64,000 nt of DNA. Origin: Bacteroidales bacterium UBA5349. GTDB taxonomy: Bacteria; Bacteroidota; Bacteroidia; Bacteroidales; Tenuifilaceae. The position numbers were made by a program, and so were the translations under genes. Shown one piece after another: positions 1-9,600 of this stretch. Within the stretch, counting starts at the first letter, position 1. The number at the start of each line of letters is the position of its first letter. The notes beneath the pieces are model-generated. The model saw only the letters and a list, made by a program, of their open reading frames with translations, did not search any database and was not told the origin of the DNA. The DNA lies in the NCBI GenBank assembly GCA_002410065.1, contig DHQB01000009.1, positions 212,070 through 276,069 of the forward strand. Direction: 5' to 3'.

Positions 1-1
1 T

Positions 2-607
2 GAGAAGACCCGCTTAGCCGAGGAGGCTCGCCGTAAGGCTGATGAGGAAACACGACTGGCCGAGCAGGAGCGGGTTCGAAAAGAGGCAGAGCAACGCCGA
101 TTGATAGAGGAGGAGCGTCGCAAGGCTGATGAAATAGCTCATCAGACAGAGGTGGAACGTCAGCGCAATGAGGCAAAGCGTATTTCCGAGGAAGAAACAA
201 AGCAGCGCGAAGAGGCTCGAAAAATAGAGCAGGAAAGGATTAGTATAGAAACTGAGCGTGTTAGGCTAAAGGAAGAACAGATTCGGAAGCAGCTACTCGA
301 GGAACGAAAACGACGCGAAGACGAGCTGAAACGGGAAGCTAATATACGTAAGTTAAAGGCTATGAATCAGCCTGTTGTTGACAAAGGAACGCCTATTACA
401 GCAGAGGATTTAGCTGAGACATATGGATCGGAGAGAACAGTTGAGAAAGTGCAATTGCATAAAATATTGCTAACCCGCACTGTAACAAATGTTGATGGTG
501 TAATTACCTTTTATGCGCGAGTTGAACACGATAATGGCTCCACATATCATTTTAAGAATGGTGAGTTTATTACAGCCTGGCAGTATAGAGAGGAAACCAA
601 TAAATAG
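2..607 (+). CDS. C-terminal part of a coiled-coil protein (partial at left edge)
   Basis: The frame is open from the first bases of the window, so this is the 3' part of a longer gene; the TTG at 101 is internal. The first ~120 residues are an almost unbroken charged heptad-rich helix (many RKADEE, LAEEARR, EEERRKADE repeats), which suggests a long coiled coil. It is followed by a compact ~70-residue C-terminal domain with the segments ITAEDLAETYGSERTVEK, VITFYARVEHDNGSTYHFK and NGEFITAWQYREE. Domains ending in a 'Y-F-K-N-G-E-x-I-T' motif occur at the C-terminus of envelope proteins in Bacteroidota, but I cannot name the family. No membrane segment is seen in the part present. It ends 25 bp before the molybdopterin oxidoreductase. 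Real gene, function unknown. Confidence 0.75.
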   Translation, partial: EKTRLAEEARRKADEETRLAEQERVRKEAEQRRLIEEERRKADEIAHQTEVERQRNEAKRISEEETKQREEARKIEQERISIETERVRLKEEQIRKQLLEERKRREDELKREANIRKLKAMNQPVVDKGTPITAEDLAETYGSERTVEKVQLHKILLTRTVTNVDGVITFYARVEHDNGSTYHFKNGEFITAWQYREETNK

Positions 608-632
608 ACACACCTACCATTTTTTATTATAA

Positions 633-2681
633 ATGAAAGAATTCTCAACAGCTTGCCCCCGAAACTGCTATAGCACCTGCTCATTTAAGGTTTTTGTTGA
701 TAAGGGAAAGGTTGTGAGCATTGAGCCTCACTCTGCAAATAAAGCAACCCCAGAGGGTATCTGCCTAAAGGGATTGAGCTATGTAGAACGAGCAAACTCA
801 TCATCACGAATTATCTATCCCCATAAAAAGGATAATAAAGGGCATTTTAAGCGCATTAGCTGGGACGAGGCCTACGATATACTGGTTGCTCGGTTAAAGC
901 ATTATAAGGAGAATTATGGGGCACAAAGCGTATTGTTTTATGCCGCTAGCGGCATGTCGGGTCTTATAAATGAGCTTAGCGGAAAGTTTTGGCGTGAACT
1001 ATATGGGGGAGCAACTACCGTTTACGGTAATTTATGCTGGCCGGCGGGGTTAGAGGGGACACGACTTACCCTAGGCGAAAACAAGCATAATGTACCGTGG
1101 GATCTGAAAAATGCAAAATTGATTGTACTCTGGGGTAAAAATCCTGCTGAGAGCAATATTCAGGAGATGATTCCCATTGGAGAAGCCATTGATAATGGAG
1201 GTCAGCTTATTGTTGTGGATCCCCGCAGAACAGACTCTTCGCAGCGTGCATCATTACTAATACAACCCACGCCCGGAACTGATGCTGCACTTGCCTTAGC
1301 GGTTGCAAATCTTTTAATTATTAATAGCTGGATTGATAAAGATTTCATCGATCAGTATGTATCAGGTTTTGAGCAGTTTAAGGAGCATGTCAAGAATTGC
1401 ACATCCCTTTGGGCATCGGAGATTACGGGTGTTCCCGAAGAGTTGATCTATAAGTTAGCGTGGACAATTGGCAACATAAAGCCAATGACCCTAATTCCGG
1501 GTTACGGAATGCAACGCTATAGCAATGGCGGGCAAACCGTACGTTGTCTCTTAGCCCTATCCGTTTTAACTGGGAATATTGGAAAATCGGGTGCCTGCTG
1601 GCAATATGCAAACCTACAGAGCTATGTTTTTGATGATGTATTGGAACCTTTAAGCTACTATCCGCCAGAAAAACCCGATGGCATAATCCGCAGATCTATT
1701 TCCACTGCTCGCCTTGGTGTTGATATGCTGGCTACCGACAACCCTTCGCTTAAAATGACTTGGGTTGAACGCGGCAATCCATTGGCCCAAAACCCTGATA
1801 CAACAAATGTATTAAAGGCCTTCAGAAAGCTCGATTTTAGGGTAGTAGTTGATCAATTTTTTACGGATACAGCGCTTGAGGCCGATCTTGTTTTGCCAGC
1901 AAAAAATATGTTTGAGCAAAGCGATATTATTGGATCGTACTGGAATCCATACGTTCAGCTTAAGCAAAAAGTAGTTGATCCGGCAGGTGAGGTAATGCCC
2001 GAGAACGAGATTTACTATAATCTGGCCCTAAGGCTTGGTCTATCAAAAGAAGAGGTTGAAAAAGTGCTTATCCCGCCAGGAGATGAGCATGTTGAATCAT
2101 TTTTAAATGCAAAATTGAAACAATTCCCCGAGTTATCCCTCGCAAAACTAAAGGAGGGTCCAGTTATAGCACCAGGACTTGAGGAGATTGCCTTTGCTGA
2201 TAAAGTATTCCGCACTCAAAGTGGTAAAATAGAGTTGTTCTCAGAGCAAGCAACAAAATTATGGGGAGTGAACCCTTTACCATCTTTTGATATACCTGCA
2301 GAAGGGTACGGTACTGAGTTTCCAAAAAAGTTCCCGCTAAACCTAATGAGCCCAAACACTAAGAATAGAATCCACTCGCAGTTTAATAACCTTGAGGTTA
2401 TTAAAATGATTAACCCAGAGCCCTTTGTTGAAATTAATAAAAGGGATGCTGAAATAAGGCGCATAAAGAATGGTGATTTAGTTAGGATTTATAACGATAG
2501 AGGCGAGGTTAAGATAAAAGCCACAGTAACCTTTGCCCTAAAAAGGGGATGCGTTGTAATCCACAACGGATGGTGGAAAACTGAGGGATGCTCCTTAAAT
2601 GTGCTTTCATACGGCCGCGAAACCGATATGGGACACGGTACTGCATTCCACGATAATATGGTGGAGGTGGAGAGGGCATAA
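633..2681 (+). CDS. Molybdopterin-dependent oxidoreductase, DMSO reductase family, with N-terminal [4Fe-4S] site
   Basis: This 682-aa protein has the full architecture of bis-MGD molybdenum or tungsten oxidoreductases. Residues 8-16 (CPRNCYSTC) plus the Cys of EGICLKG near residue 44 form the CX3CX3C...C [4Fe-4S] site. The central domains contain VLWGKNPAES and VVDPRRTDSS, and the cofactor dinucleotide-binding domain lies at about residues 555-680 (LMSPNTKNRIHSQF, NGDLVRIYNDRGEV, VVIHNGWW). A Cys in GNLCWPAG, near residue 133, is a candidate metal ligand. There is no twin-arginine signal, so it is probably cytoplasmic. No electron-transfer or membrane subunit lies next to it. The substrate cannot be told: formate-, thiosulfate- or polysulfide-type enzymes are possible. 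The 3' 400 bp is duplicated at 6150-6560, and a shorter remnant is at 10491-10534. Confidence 0.9.
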   Translation: MKEFSTACPRNCYSTCSFKVFVDKGKVVSIEPHSANKATPEGICLKGLSYVERANSSSRIIYPHKKDNKGHFKRISWDEAYDILVARLKHYKENYGAQSVLFYAASGMSGLINELSGKFWRELYGGATTVYGNLCWPAGLEGTRLTLGENKHNVPWDLKNAKLIVLWGKNPAESNIQEMIPIGEAIDNGGQLIVVDPRRTDSSQRASLLIQPTPGTDAALALAVANLLIINSWIDKDFIDQYVSGFEQFKEHVKNCTSLWASEITGVPEELIYKLAWTIGNIKPMTLIPGYGMQRYSNGGQTVRCLLALSVLTGNIGKSGACWQYANLQSYVFDDVLEPLSYYPPEKPDGIIRRSISTARLGVDMLATDNPSLKMTWVERGNPLAQNPDTTNVLKAFRKLDFRVVVDQFFTDTALEADLVLPAKNMFEQSDIIGSYWNPYVQLKQKVVDPAGEVMPENEIYYNLALRLGLSKEEVEKVLIPPGDEHVESFLNAKLKQFPELSLAKLKEGPVIAPGLEEIAFADKVFRTQSGKIELFSEQATKLWGVNPLPSFDIPAEGYGTEFPKKFPLNLMSPNTKNRIHSQFNNLEVIKMINPEPFVEINKRDAEIRRIKNGDLVRIYNDRGEVKIKATVTFALKRGCVVIHNGWWKTEGCSLNVLSYGRETDMGHGTAFHDNMVEVERA

Positions 2682-2710
2682 AAAAACGACTACCCTCAAG
2701 GGCAGCCGTT
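2681..2710 (-). terminator. Rho-independent terminator of the first repeat-protein gene
   Basis: The hairpin AACGACTACCCT / AGGGCAGCCGTT pairs best on the minus strand, where both mismatches become G.U wobbles, and a run of U follows. It lies between the convergent oxidoreductase and repeat-protein genes and may serve both. Homologous hairpins follow copies 2 and 3. Confidence 0.7.
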
Positions 2711-2729
2711 TCTTTGTTACCGTTTTTGG

Positions 2730-5700
2730 CTACTTATTAATAAGTGCCTTTATGGCCTCAATTTCGGCTTTGAGGGTATCAATCTCTTTTTGCTGTCTAG
2801 TGTTTTCTAGAATAAGTTCTTGAATAGCCTTAATAGATACAATTTGAGCATTGTATGAATCTAACTGCAGTATTTCCTCTGAGTCGCCATCAAGATATTC
2901 TCCACTTCCTTGAACTGATTCGGGGAATACCTCTTTGTATTCCTGAGCAATAAAGTTATAGTAAACTTTGTCAACGATGTTAGGGTTTTTGCTAATCCAT
3001 TCGCTAGTGTACTTGAAAGTTACAGGGCGAATTTTAAGTATTGTTTGGTAGGCATCAGCTATATCAGAAACATTAGTCTTTATCCTTTTATCTGAGTTTG
3101 CTACCCATGCACCAGCAGTTGATTTAGACGCTTCTCCATCAACTTCAAAAGCAAGGGCTGTAGGCATTCTGTTAATTCCAACCCTGTTGGTAGCGAAATC
3201 TCCACCAATTAAAGGGGTTGGAGTATCAGAATTGCCAATCATCAGAATATTCGAAGAGGTAGTAAAGTGTGTAAAACCCACTTGATCACCAATAAGTACA
3301 TTCTTTGAGCCTTTATTACCATGACCTGCAAAGCTTCCAACAAAAACATTGTTGTTATTGTTATCGCCAATATTGAAACCAGCATAACTACCAATAAATA
3401 CATTAAAAGAAGATGTTCCCAATGTTCCTTCTCCACCTGTATTTGCACCTAGGTATGTATTATTAAATCCTTCTGGATTATTTGCTCCCGCATTAGACCC
3501 AACATAGGTATTATTTATAGAATATGTTGAATTTTGTCCTGTGTAGTGCCCAACAAATGTATTTCCCCAACTCCTTGCATCTGTAAGTTGCGCGCCCGAA
3601 TAGTTTCCAATACAGAACAGATTGTAACCTTCTTGGCTGCTACTAGCTGCATAATTACCAATTAATATATTATTAAATCCTACAGTATTTTCTATTCCAG
3701 CAGAATTTCCTAATAATAAGTTAGAATATCCTGTAGTATTGTTTTTACCAGCATTAAAGCCAATAAAGGAGTTTGTATGGCCACTTGTATTACTAAGACC
3801 TGCCTCGTTACCAATAAACACATTATTTGAAGCGGTATTAGTAAAACCAGCCTTATTACCTAGAAATACATTGCTTTGTCCTTCTGTATTGCTGTAGCCA
3901 GCCTGATAGCCTAGGAATACGTTGCTATTTCCCATTGTGTTGGATAAGCCCGCTTCATAACCCAGAAACAGATTGTGGTGACCAGATTCGTTAGTGTGGC
4001 CAGCCTTATTGCCAATAAATACGTTACTCCTTCCAATTACGTTGAAATACCCCGCTTCGTTTCCTATAAACACGTTGCTTTGCCCAGAAGTATTTTTTAA
4101 GCCGCTACAAGTACCAAGGAAAACGTTGTTATTTCCATTATTGGTGTAACCTGCCTGATAGCCAAGAAAAACGTTACTTCCTCCATCAGAGTTATTGTAT
4201 CCTGCTTCTTTACCTACAAATACATTGGCCTTTCCAGTCGTATTATATAAGCCGGACTTAAGTCCAACAAAAACATTTTCATCTCCAGAGATATTGCTTG
4301 TACCGCTCATCATTCCAATAAAAACATTACTTAATCCAGTAGTGTTGGAGGTGCCAGATTCTGTGCCTACAAATACATTTTGCTGCCCGTAGGTGTTATT
4401 AAAACCAGCCATGCTCCCAATAAAAATATTCTCATCTCCAGAGATATTGCTTTTGCCGCTAGTATTACCAATAAATACGTTGCTGTGTCCAGTGGTGTTT
4501 GTCTGACCTGCTTCATATCCCATAAAGACGTTTGTTGATCCAGTGGTGTTTGCCTGCCCTGCGTTGTACCCTATAAACTGATTGTATTTACCAGTAGTAA
4601 TCGCTTTACCTGCATTATGTCCAATAAAGTAGTTGTCAGGGGTAAGATCTAAGAAATTTGAAGGGCCCTCCTTTATTTGGTCGGAAAATCCTCCCACGGC
4701 AAAACCCCCTCGGTTTCCCTTTTTATTCTGGGTATCGATGTATATCCGGGCACTATCGGGAGTGATAAAGAATAGGTCTTGTGGCTGAGACTTGATCTGA
4801 TCAGAGAATCCCCCAACGGCAAAGCCTCCGCGGTTCCCCTTACCATTTTGTTGGCTTCTGATACTAACCCTAACGCTGTCGGGAGTTACCCTAAAGTACT
4901 CTATTCCCTCTCCCTTTATCTGGTCGGAGAAACCTCCCACGGCAAAGCCTCCGCGGTTCCCCTTGCCCGTATCGTCAACGTACATCCTAACGCCGCTCTC
5001 GTACACAGCAAAAACAATTTTGCCCAAGCTGTTGCGCACAACAAAAATCGGTTCTTCAAAGGGTGTGGCTTGATTTATCTCTATTATATCCCCAATCAGT
5101 TTCCCGTTGGCTTTAATATTCCCCATTACCTCAAGTTTCTCGGTGGGGGTAACGGTGCCAATCCCCACATTGGCATTGGCATTAAAGATGTTGCTATTGG
5201 CAACCCAAGTTGTTCCATTGTGGTTAAGAGTTTGCCCTGTGGTGCCAGCAACCAGAGGCCCTTCAGGCCCTATTTCACCTTGAGGTCCTATAGATCCCTG
5301 AATCCCTTGAGGTCCTTGTTCGCCTTGGGGCCCTATAGGTCCCTGCTCACCCTGAGGTCCAACTGGGCCTTGCTGACCCGATGCGGCATACAGTGCATAC
5401 GGCACAGGGTAGAGTACACTCTGCCCAAGGGTAGAGAAATCGGCTGCACCAGCAAGCTTAATCTCTGCCTTTAGGGTTATGTTGCCATTCTCCCAAGGGA
5501 TGTCAGAAAGTGTTCCGTAGGTTGCAGTCCCTTCGCCTATAACAATTGAGATAAGCCCAAACTGGTTGGTGGTCAAATCGTGTACCTCGGTAAAGTGGAC
5601 TGTCCCTCCGCTAGTCGATTCAAGGGTTATCCTTAGGTTTAAGGATTGCTCTGCCAGGGGAGTGCCCTCAGCATTCCGAACCTCAGCTTGGTACTTAAAC

Positions 5701-5774
5701 CCCTGTGGGGTTTGCGCTATAGTTACCAATGTGAGCAAAAAGCCTAAACAGATCAAGAGTAGTGATTTTTTCAT
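2730..5774 (-). CDS. Secreted collagen-like / 17-residue-repeat protein with C-terminal S74 chaperone (copy 1)
   Basis: About 1014 aa. I chose the ATG at 5774 because it directly precedes a signal peptide (MKKSLLLICLGFLLTLVTIA, then QTPQGF); an in-frame ATG at 5807 adds 11 residues. Order of parts: a Bacteroidota N-terminal beta domain (GFKYQAEVRNAEG...); a short Gly-X-Y run (GPVGPQGEQGPIGPQGEQ); three 'KGNRGGFAVGGFSDQIK' modules; about 27 repeats of ~17 residues of the type NVFIGNEAGYFNTTGQS from about residue 378 to 845, probably a beta-solenoid or trimeric stalk; then an S74 intramolecular chaperone beginning near NSDKRIKTN and ending in a coiled coil. The Ser and the Lys five residues later match the autocleavage pair of endosialidase chaperones, so release of the last ~120 residues is expected. 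There is no type IX secretion C-terminal domain. Probably a trimeric surface fibre; its target is unknown. Confidence 0.85.
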   Translation of the reverse strand: MKKSLLLICLGFLLTLVTIAQTPQGFKYQAEVRNAEGTPLAEQSLNLRITLESTSGGTVHFTEVHDLTTNQFGLISIVIGEGTATYGTLSDIPWENGNITLKAEIKLAGAADFSTLGQSVLYPVPYALYAASGQQGPVGPQGEQGPIGPQGEQGPQGIQGSIGPQGEIGPEGPLVAGTTGQTLNHNGTTWVANSNIFNANANVGIGTVTPTEKLEVMGNIKANGKLIGDIIEINQATPFEEPIFVVRNSLGKIVFAVYESGVRMYVDDTGKGNRGGFAVGGFSDQIKGEGIEYFRVTPDSVRVSIRSQQNGKGNRGGFAVGGFSDQIKSQPQDLFFITPDSARIYIDTQNKKGNRGGFAVGGFSDQIKEGPSNFLDLTPDNYFIGHNAGKAITTGKYNQFIGYNAGQANTTGSTNVFMGYEAGQTNTTGHSNVFIGNTSGKSNISGDENIFIGSMAGFNNTYGQQNVFVGTESGTSNTTGLSNVFIGMMSGTSNISGDENVFVGLKSGLYNTTGKANVFVGKEAGYNNSDGGSNVFLGYQAGYTNNGNNNVFLGTCSGLKNTSGQSNVFIGNEAGYFNVIGRSNVFIGNKAGHTNESGHHNLFLGYEAGLSNTMGNSNVFLGYQAGYSNTEGQSNVFLGNKAGFTNTASNNVFIGNEAGLSNTSGHTNSFIGFNAGKNNTTGYSNLLLGNSAGIENTVGFNNILIGNYAASSSQEGYNLFCIGNYSGAQLTDARSWGNTFVGHYTGQNSTYSINNTYVGSNAGANNPEGFNNTYLGANTGGEGTLGTSSFNVFIGSYAGFNIGDNNNNNVFVGSFAGHGNKGSKNVLIGDQVGFTHFTTSSNILMIGNSDTPTPLIGGDFATNRVGINRMPTALAFEVDGEASKSTAGAWVANSDKRIKTNVSDIADAYQTILKIRPVTFKYTSEWISKNPNIVDKVYYNFIAQEYKEVFPESVQGSGEYLDGDSEEILQLDSYNAQIVSIKAIQELILENTRQQKEIDTLKAEIEAIKALINK

Positions 5775-5827
5775 GGGGTATGAGAGTTTGTTTTTTATAT
5801 ATTTCAATCTGTCAATATTGTAATATA

Positions 5828-5859
5828 CAAATATGCATTATAGCCTGATATTTATCAAT
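5828..5859 (-). promoter_or_regulatory. Candidate promoter of repeat-protein copy 1
   Basis: On the minus strand a TTG (5859-5857) is followed after 21 bp by CATATTTG (5835-5828), one mismatch from the Bacteroidota -7 box TAnnTTTG. It would give a leader of about 50 nt before the ATG at 5774. Consensus match only. Confidence 0.4.
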
Positions 5860-5989
5860 CAGTATAATCCCTTAAATTGATATAAGGGAAATCACTGACA
5901 CATTAAGGGAAACTATTTAATCCTGAGAACAAGAAAAGGGAAAAGGTTTTAATTTGAAACTACAGCTAGTGATGCTTTTTTTATAAAAA

Positions 5990-6150
5990 TATAAAACAGC
6001 GTTTTCTGTGTAAAATTATTATATAACGATATAATGTCCTTACCATCGAGGTCTTTACCGCCGCCGTTCACCACCTTAAGTACATCCTGTGCAAGAAAGC
6101 CGATATTGCATACTGGACGGCGGTTGGTCTCATCCTTCCAATTTAAACTT
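5990..6150 (-). pseudogene. Remnant of an S74 chaperone domain
   Basis: Minus-strand translation gives VSLNWKDETNRRPVCNIGFLAQDVLKVV followed by GKDLDGKD. The N-I-G-F-L-A-Q-D-V core is the signature of S74 chaperone domains; compare HIGFLAQDIEKVLPEA in copy 2 and RIGFIAQEVEKVVPEL in copy 3. The piece has no start, no repeat region and no coiled-coil tail, and it reads into unrelated sequence. It resembles none of the three neighbours closely, so it seems to be left from a fourth gene. It abuts the oxidoreductase-tail copy at about 6150, which marks a recombination junction. Confidence 0.7.
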
Positions 6151-6560
6151 ACCCTTTGCCATCTTTTGATATACCTGCTGAAGGGTATGGTACTGAGTAC
6201 CAAAAAAAGTTTCCCCTAAACCTAATGAGCCCAAACACCAAAAATCGAATCCATTCCCAGTTTGGAAATCTTGAGGTTATCAAAATGATTAATCCCGAGC
6301 CCTTTGTTGAAATCAATAAACGGGATGCTGAAATAAGACGAATTAAGGATGGTGATTTGGTAAAGGTTTATAACGATAGAGGCGAGGTTAAGATAAAAGC
6401 CACAATAACCTTTGCCCTAAAAAGGGGATGCGTTGTAATCCACAATGGTTGGTGGAAAGCGGAGGGATGCGCCTTAAACATGCTTTCTTGTGGGCGCGAA
6501 ACCGACATGGGACACGGTACTGCTTTCCATGATAATATGGAGGAAGCGAAGAGAACAAAA
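6150..6560 (+). pseudogene. Duplicated 3' fragment of the molybdopterin oxidoreductase gene
   Basis: The translation from 6156 (PSFDIPAEGYGTEYQKKFPL... to ...GHGTAFHDNMEEAKR) is nearly identical to about the last 135 residues of the enzyme at 633-2681, with scattered substitutions such as NNLEV to GNLEV and SYGRE to SCGRE. It holds only the dinucleotide-binding domain and has no cofactor core or iron-sulfur site. The original TAA is mutated, so the frame runs on through the terminator hairpin to 6590. The first ATG (6156) is not preceded by a recognisable promoter. Most changes are conservative, so the duplication may be recent or kept similar by gene conversion. Confidence 0.85.
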
Positions 6561-6588
6561 AAAACGGCCACCCTCAAGGGCAGCCGTT
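6556..6588 (-). terminator. Rho-independent terminator of repeat-protein copy 2
   Basis: The hairpin AACGGCCACCCT / AGGGCAGCCGTT with an eight-T run on the minus strand lies just past the stop codon of copy 2. It is homologous to the hairpin at 2685-2710 and came with the duplicated block. Confidence 0.75.
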
Positions 6589-6608
6589 GATAATACAGGT
6601 GTTTTAAC

Positions 6609-9600
6609 TTATTTGCCGATTATGGCTTTGATGGCCTCTATTTCGGCTTTAAGGGATTCTAACTCTTTGTTTTTTTCTTGAAGTTCCTCAATTAATTGCT
6701 GCTGTTCTTGGATCGCTTTGGTTAAAACCGGTATGAGAGTCGACATTGATAGTTGCAGGTATCCGTTCTCATCAATAGAAACTGCTTCGGGTAACACTTT
6801 CTCAATATCTTGTGCAAGAAAACCAATATGATAATCTGAAGGCGAACTCTTGAAAGCAAAATCAACAACGGGCATTTGTTTAATTGCTTTTATTCCGGGT
6901 AAACTTGTTTGTGTAATGTTTGTTTTTAACCTTTTATCGGATGTTTCATTATAGTAAATCCTATCACTTTTAAGAGCAATATTACCTTTTACAGTGTTTG
7001 CTCCATTAGCAAATCGAATCATATATGTGTTATTAGTATTTGAAGAATATGCGCCAGCTTGTATTGTCAAGCCATTATAGGAATAACTGTCACCGGTATG
7101 AGCAACCCTTGCAGCATATCCTTTATCACGTGCATTTTCTAAAACATGTAATTTTTCTGCAGGAGAGGTTGTTCCAATACCTAATCTGCTGTTGGTATTA
7201 TCCCAGTGGAGGTCAGTAGGGTATAGAATGGCACTGGTTCCGTTTCCAACCAATATTTTACCCGCAGTAAGTGTAGTTCGGCCAGTTCCACCTCTGTTTA
7301 CCGTTAATGTACCCGAGGTACTCGTGATGGCTAAATTTACCCATTTCGCTACTCCATAGGCATCACTACCTAAGACCTTCCCGTTTGCTTGATATCCATC
7401 CACAATCTTTACAATCCCATTTACATCAAGTGCATAAGTTGGGGTTGAAACGTTTATTCCAACATTACCGTTCTTTAGTACGGTAAATGCGTTTGAACGG
7501 GCTGAAGTGCTTGAACCATTTCCTATAACAAACAAAGGGTCGCTTGATGACCAAGTTGTTGTGCTACCGCTTATAACATTAAATCTACCTATCACAGTTG
7601 AATTATATGATTGAGCAGTTGTGTAATACCCTAAAGCAGTGGCATATTTTCCTGATGTATAAGTATTTGTTCCTATTGCAACTGAGTTAATTCCATTAGC
7701 TTGCGATTCTATTCCTATAGCAATATCATTAGATTTTAATGCTTTAGAAAGATAACCGATTGCAGTTGAGTATGTGGCATTCGCTTCACAAGCGTTACCG
7801 AATGACATTGCGCTGGTCTGTTGCGCTTTTGCGTTTGTTCCGAATGCGTATGCCCCCGCATAACTAGCAGCGGCTCCCGCACCAAAAGCATATGATGCTG
7901 CCCCAGTGGCATTAGAGGAGGAACCAAAAGCATAGGCATCCTGGGCCGATGCAGTGGCAATATTACCAAATGCAAAACTATTGAATGCTTGAGCCTTGGC
8001 TTGCCTACCAAATGCATAGCTATCCTTACCAGTTGCTTGGGAAGCATTTCCAAATGCATATGCATTTGTATTTGTAGAGTTTCCAGCAATAACATTATCC
8101 CCAAAAGCGAATGAGCCTGTTCCATTAGCTTTCGCTATGTTACCAAATGCATAGGAGTTCTGAGCGGTTGCTTGTGAGCCCTTTCCAAATGCATAGCTAT
8201 TTGAATTTGAAGCAGTAACACCATCTCCCAATGCGTAGGAGGACGCTCCAGTTGCAGCAGATGATTTTCCAAAGGCAAAACTGTTGGCAGCGGTTCCGCT
8301 TCCTGCTGTAACATTGTCCCCAAAAGCAAAAGATGCTGATCCGTAAGCTTTTGCTGTATTACCAAAAGCATATGAATTCTGAGCGGTTGCTTGTGAACTT
8401 TTTCCAAAGGCATAGCTGTAAGAATTACTCGCAGTAACAGCATCTCCAAAAGCATAGGATGAACCGCCTGAGGCTACAGAAGATTTTCCGAAGGCAAAAC
8501 TATAGGTTGCTGACCCACTTCCTGCGGTTACATTATCTCCAAAGGCAAAGGAACCTGTTCCATTCGCCTTTGCAATGTTTCCAAATGCATAAGCGTTTTG
8601 TGCAGCGGCTTGTGAGCCATAACCAAAGGCATAGCTATTGGTATTGCTAGCCAAAACATTTTCACCAAAGGCATATGATCCTGTTGATGAAGCGACTGCA
8701 TTATTACCAAAGGCAAATGAATTATCAGCATGGGCTACAGCATTTTTCCCTATTGCTGTTGAATAATCTCCATTTGCAATAGTCTTATATCCCATGGCCT
8801 GTGACTGATTTCCCTTGGCCTTAGTTTCAAACCCCATCGACATGGAGTTCTCACCCACATCAGCTGGATCATCAATCTTCACCTGTCCAGCTAAAAAGGC
8901 ATTTTTTAATGGATACCAAAGGATTCGGGGTTGGCTTACGAGGATTCCAGAGGCATCGGGAGAGATATTGAAGAAACTTGAGCCTCCGCCCTTTATCTGA
9001 TCGGAGTACCCCCCCACGGCAAATCCTCCGCGGTTGCCTTTGTAAGGTGAATCCTCAATATACACCCTGGTGCTATCCCTACCAACAAAGAGGTATTTCT
9101 GCTCCTCTGCTTTTATTTGGTCTGAATATCCCCCAACAGCAAAGCCGCCTCGGTTGCCCTTTTTGTTTGGGGTGTTTAAGTAAATTCGGGCGCTATCGGG
9201 TGCAATAAAGAGTAGGTCTTGCGGCTGTAACTTTATTTGGTCGGAATATCCCCCCACAGCAAAACCACCCCGGTTGCCTTTACCCTGCTGTTGGCTTCTA
9301 ATGTTTATCCTTACGCTATCTGGCGTTACCCTAAAGTACTCCGTTCCCTCATCCTTTATCTGGTCGGAGAAACCTCCCACGGCAAAGCCGCCCCGGTTTC
9401 CCTTGCCCGTATCGTCAACGTACATCCTAACGCCGCTCTCGTAAACAGCAAAAACAATTTTTCCCAAGCTGTTGCGCACAACAAAAATGGGCTCTTCAAA
9501 GGGTGATGGTTGGTTTATCTCAATGTTCTCCCCAATTAGTTTCCCGTTGGCTTTAATATTCCCCATCACCTCAAGTTTCTCGGTGGGGGTAACGGTGCCA

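Noticed and set aside
1015..1050. Selenocysteine site in the molybdopterin oxidoreductase
   Set aside because: The likely ligand codon is TGC (Cys) and no in-frame TGA occurs in the gene.
3240..4640. Regular ~51-bp repeats that could suggest a CRISPR or minisatellite
   Set aside because: They are in-frame 17-codon protein repeats with variable sequence, no constant spacers and no cas genes.
4779..5474. 231-codon plus-strand frame opposite copy 1, and the similar one at 12483-13178
   Set aside because: Both lie antisense to the conserved collagen/KGNRGG-coding part and are similar only because that DNA is duplicated. They have no promoter, and their composition is that of shadow translation of Gly-rich codons.
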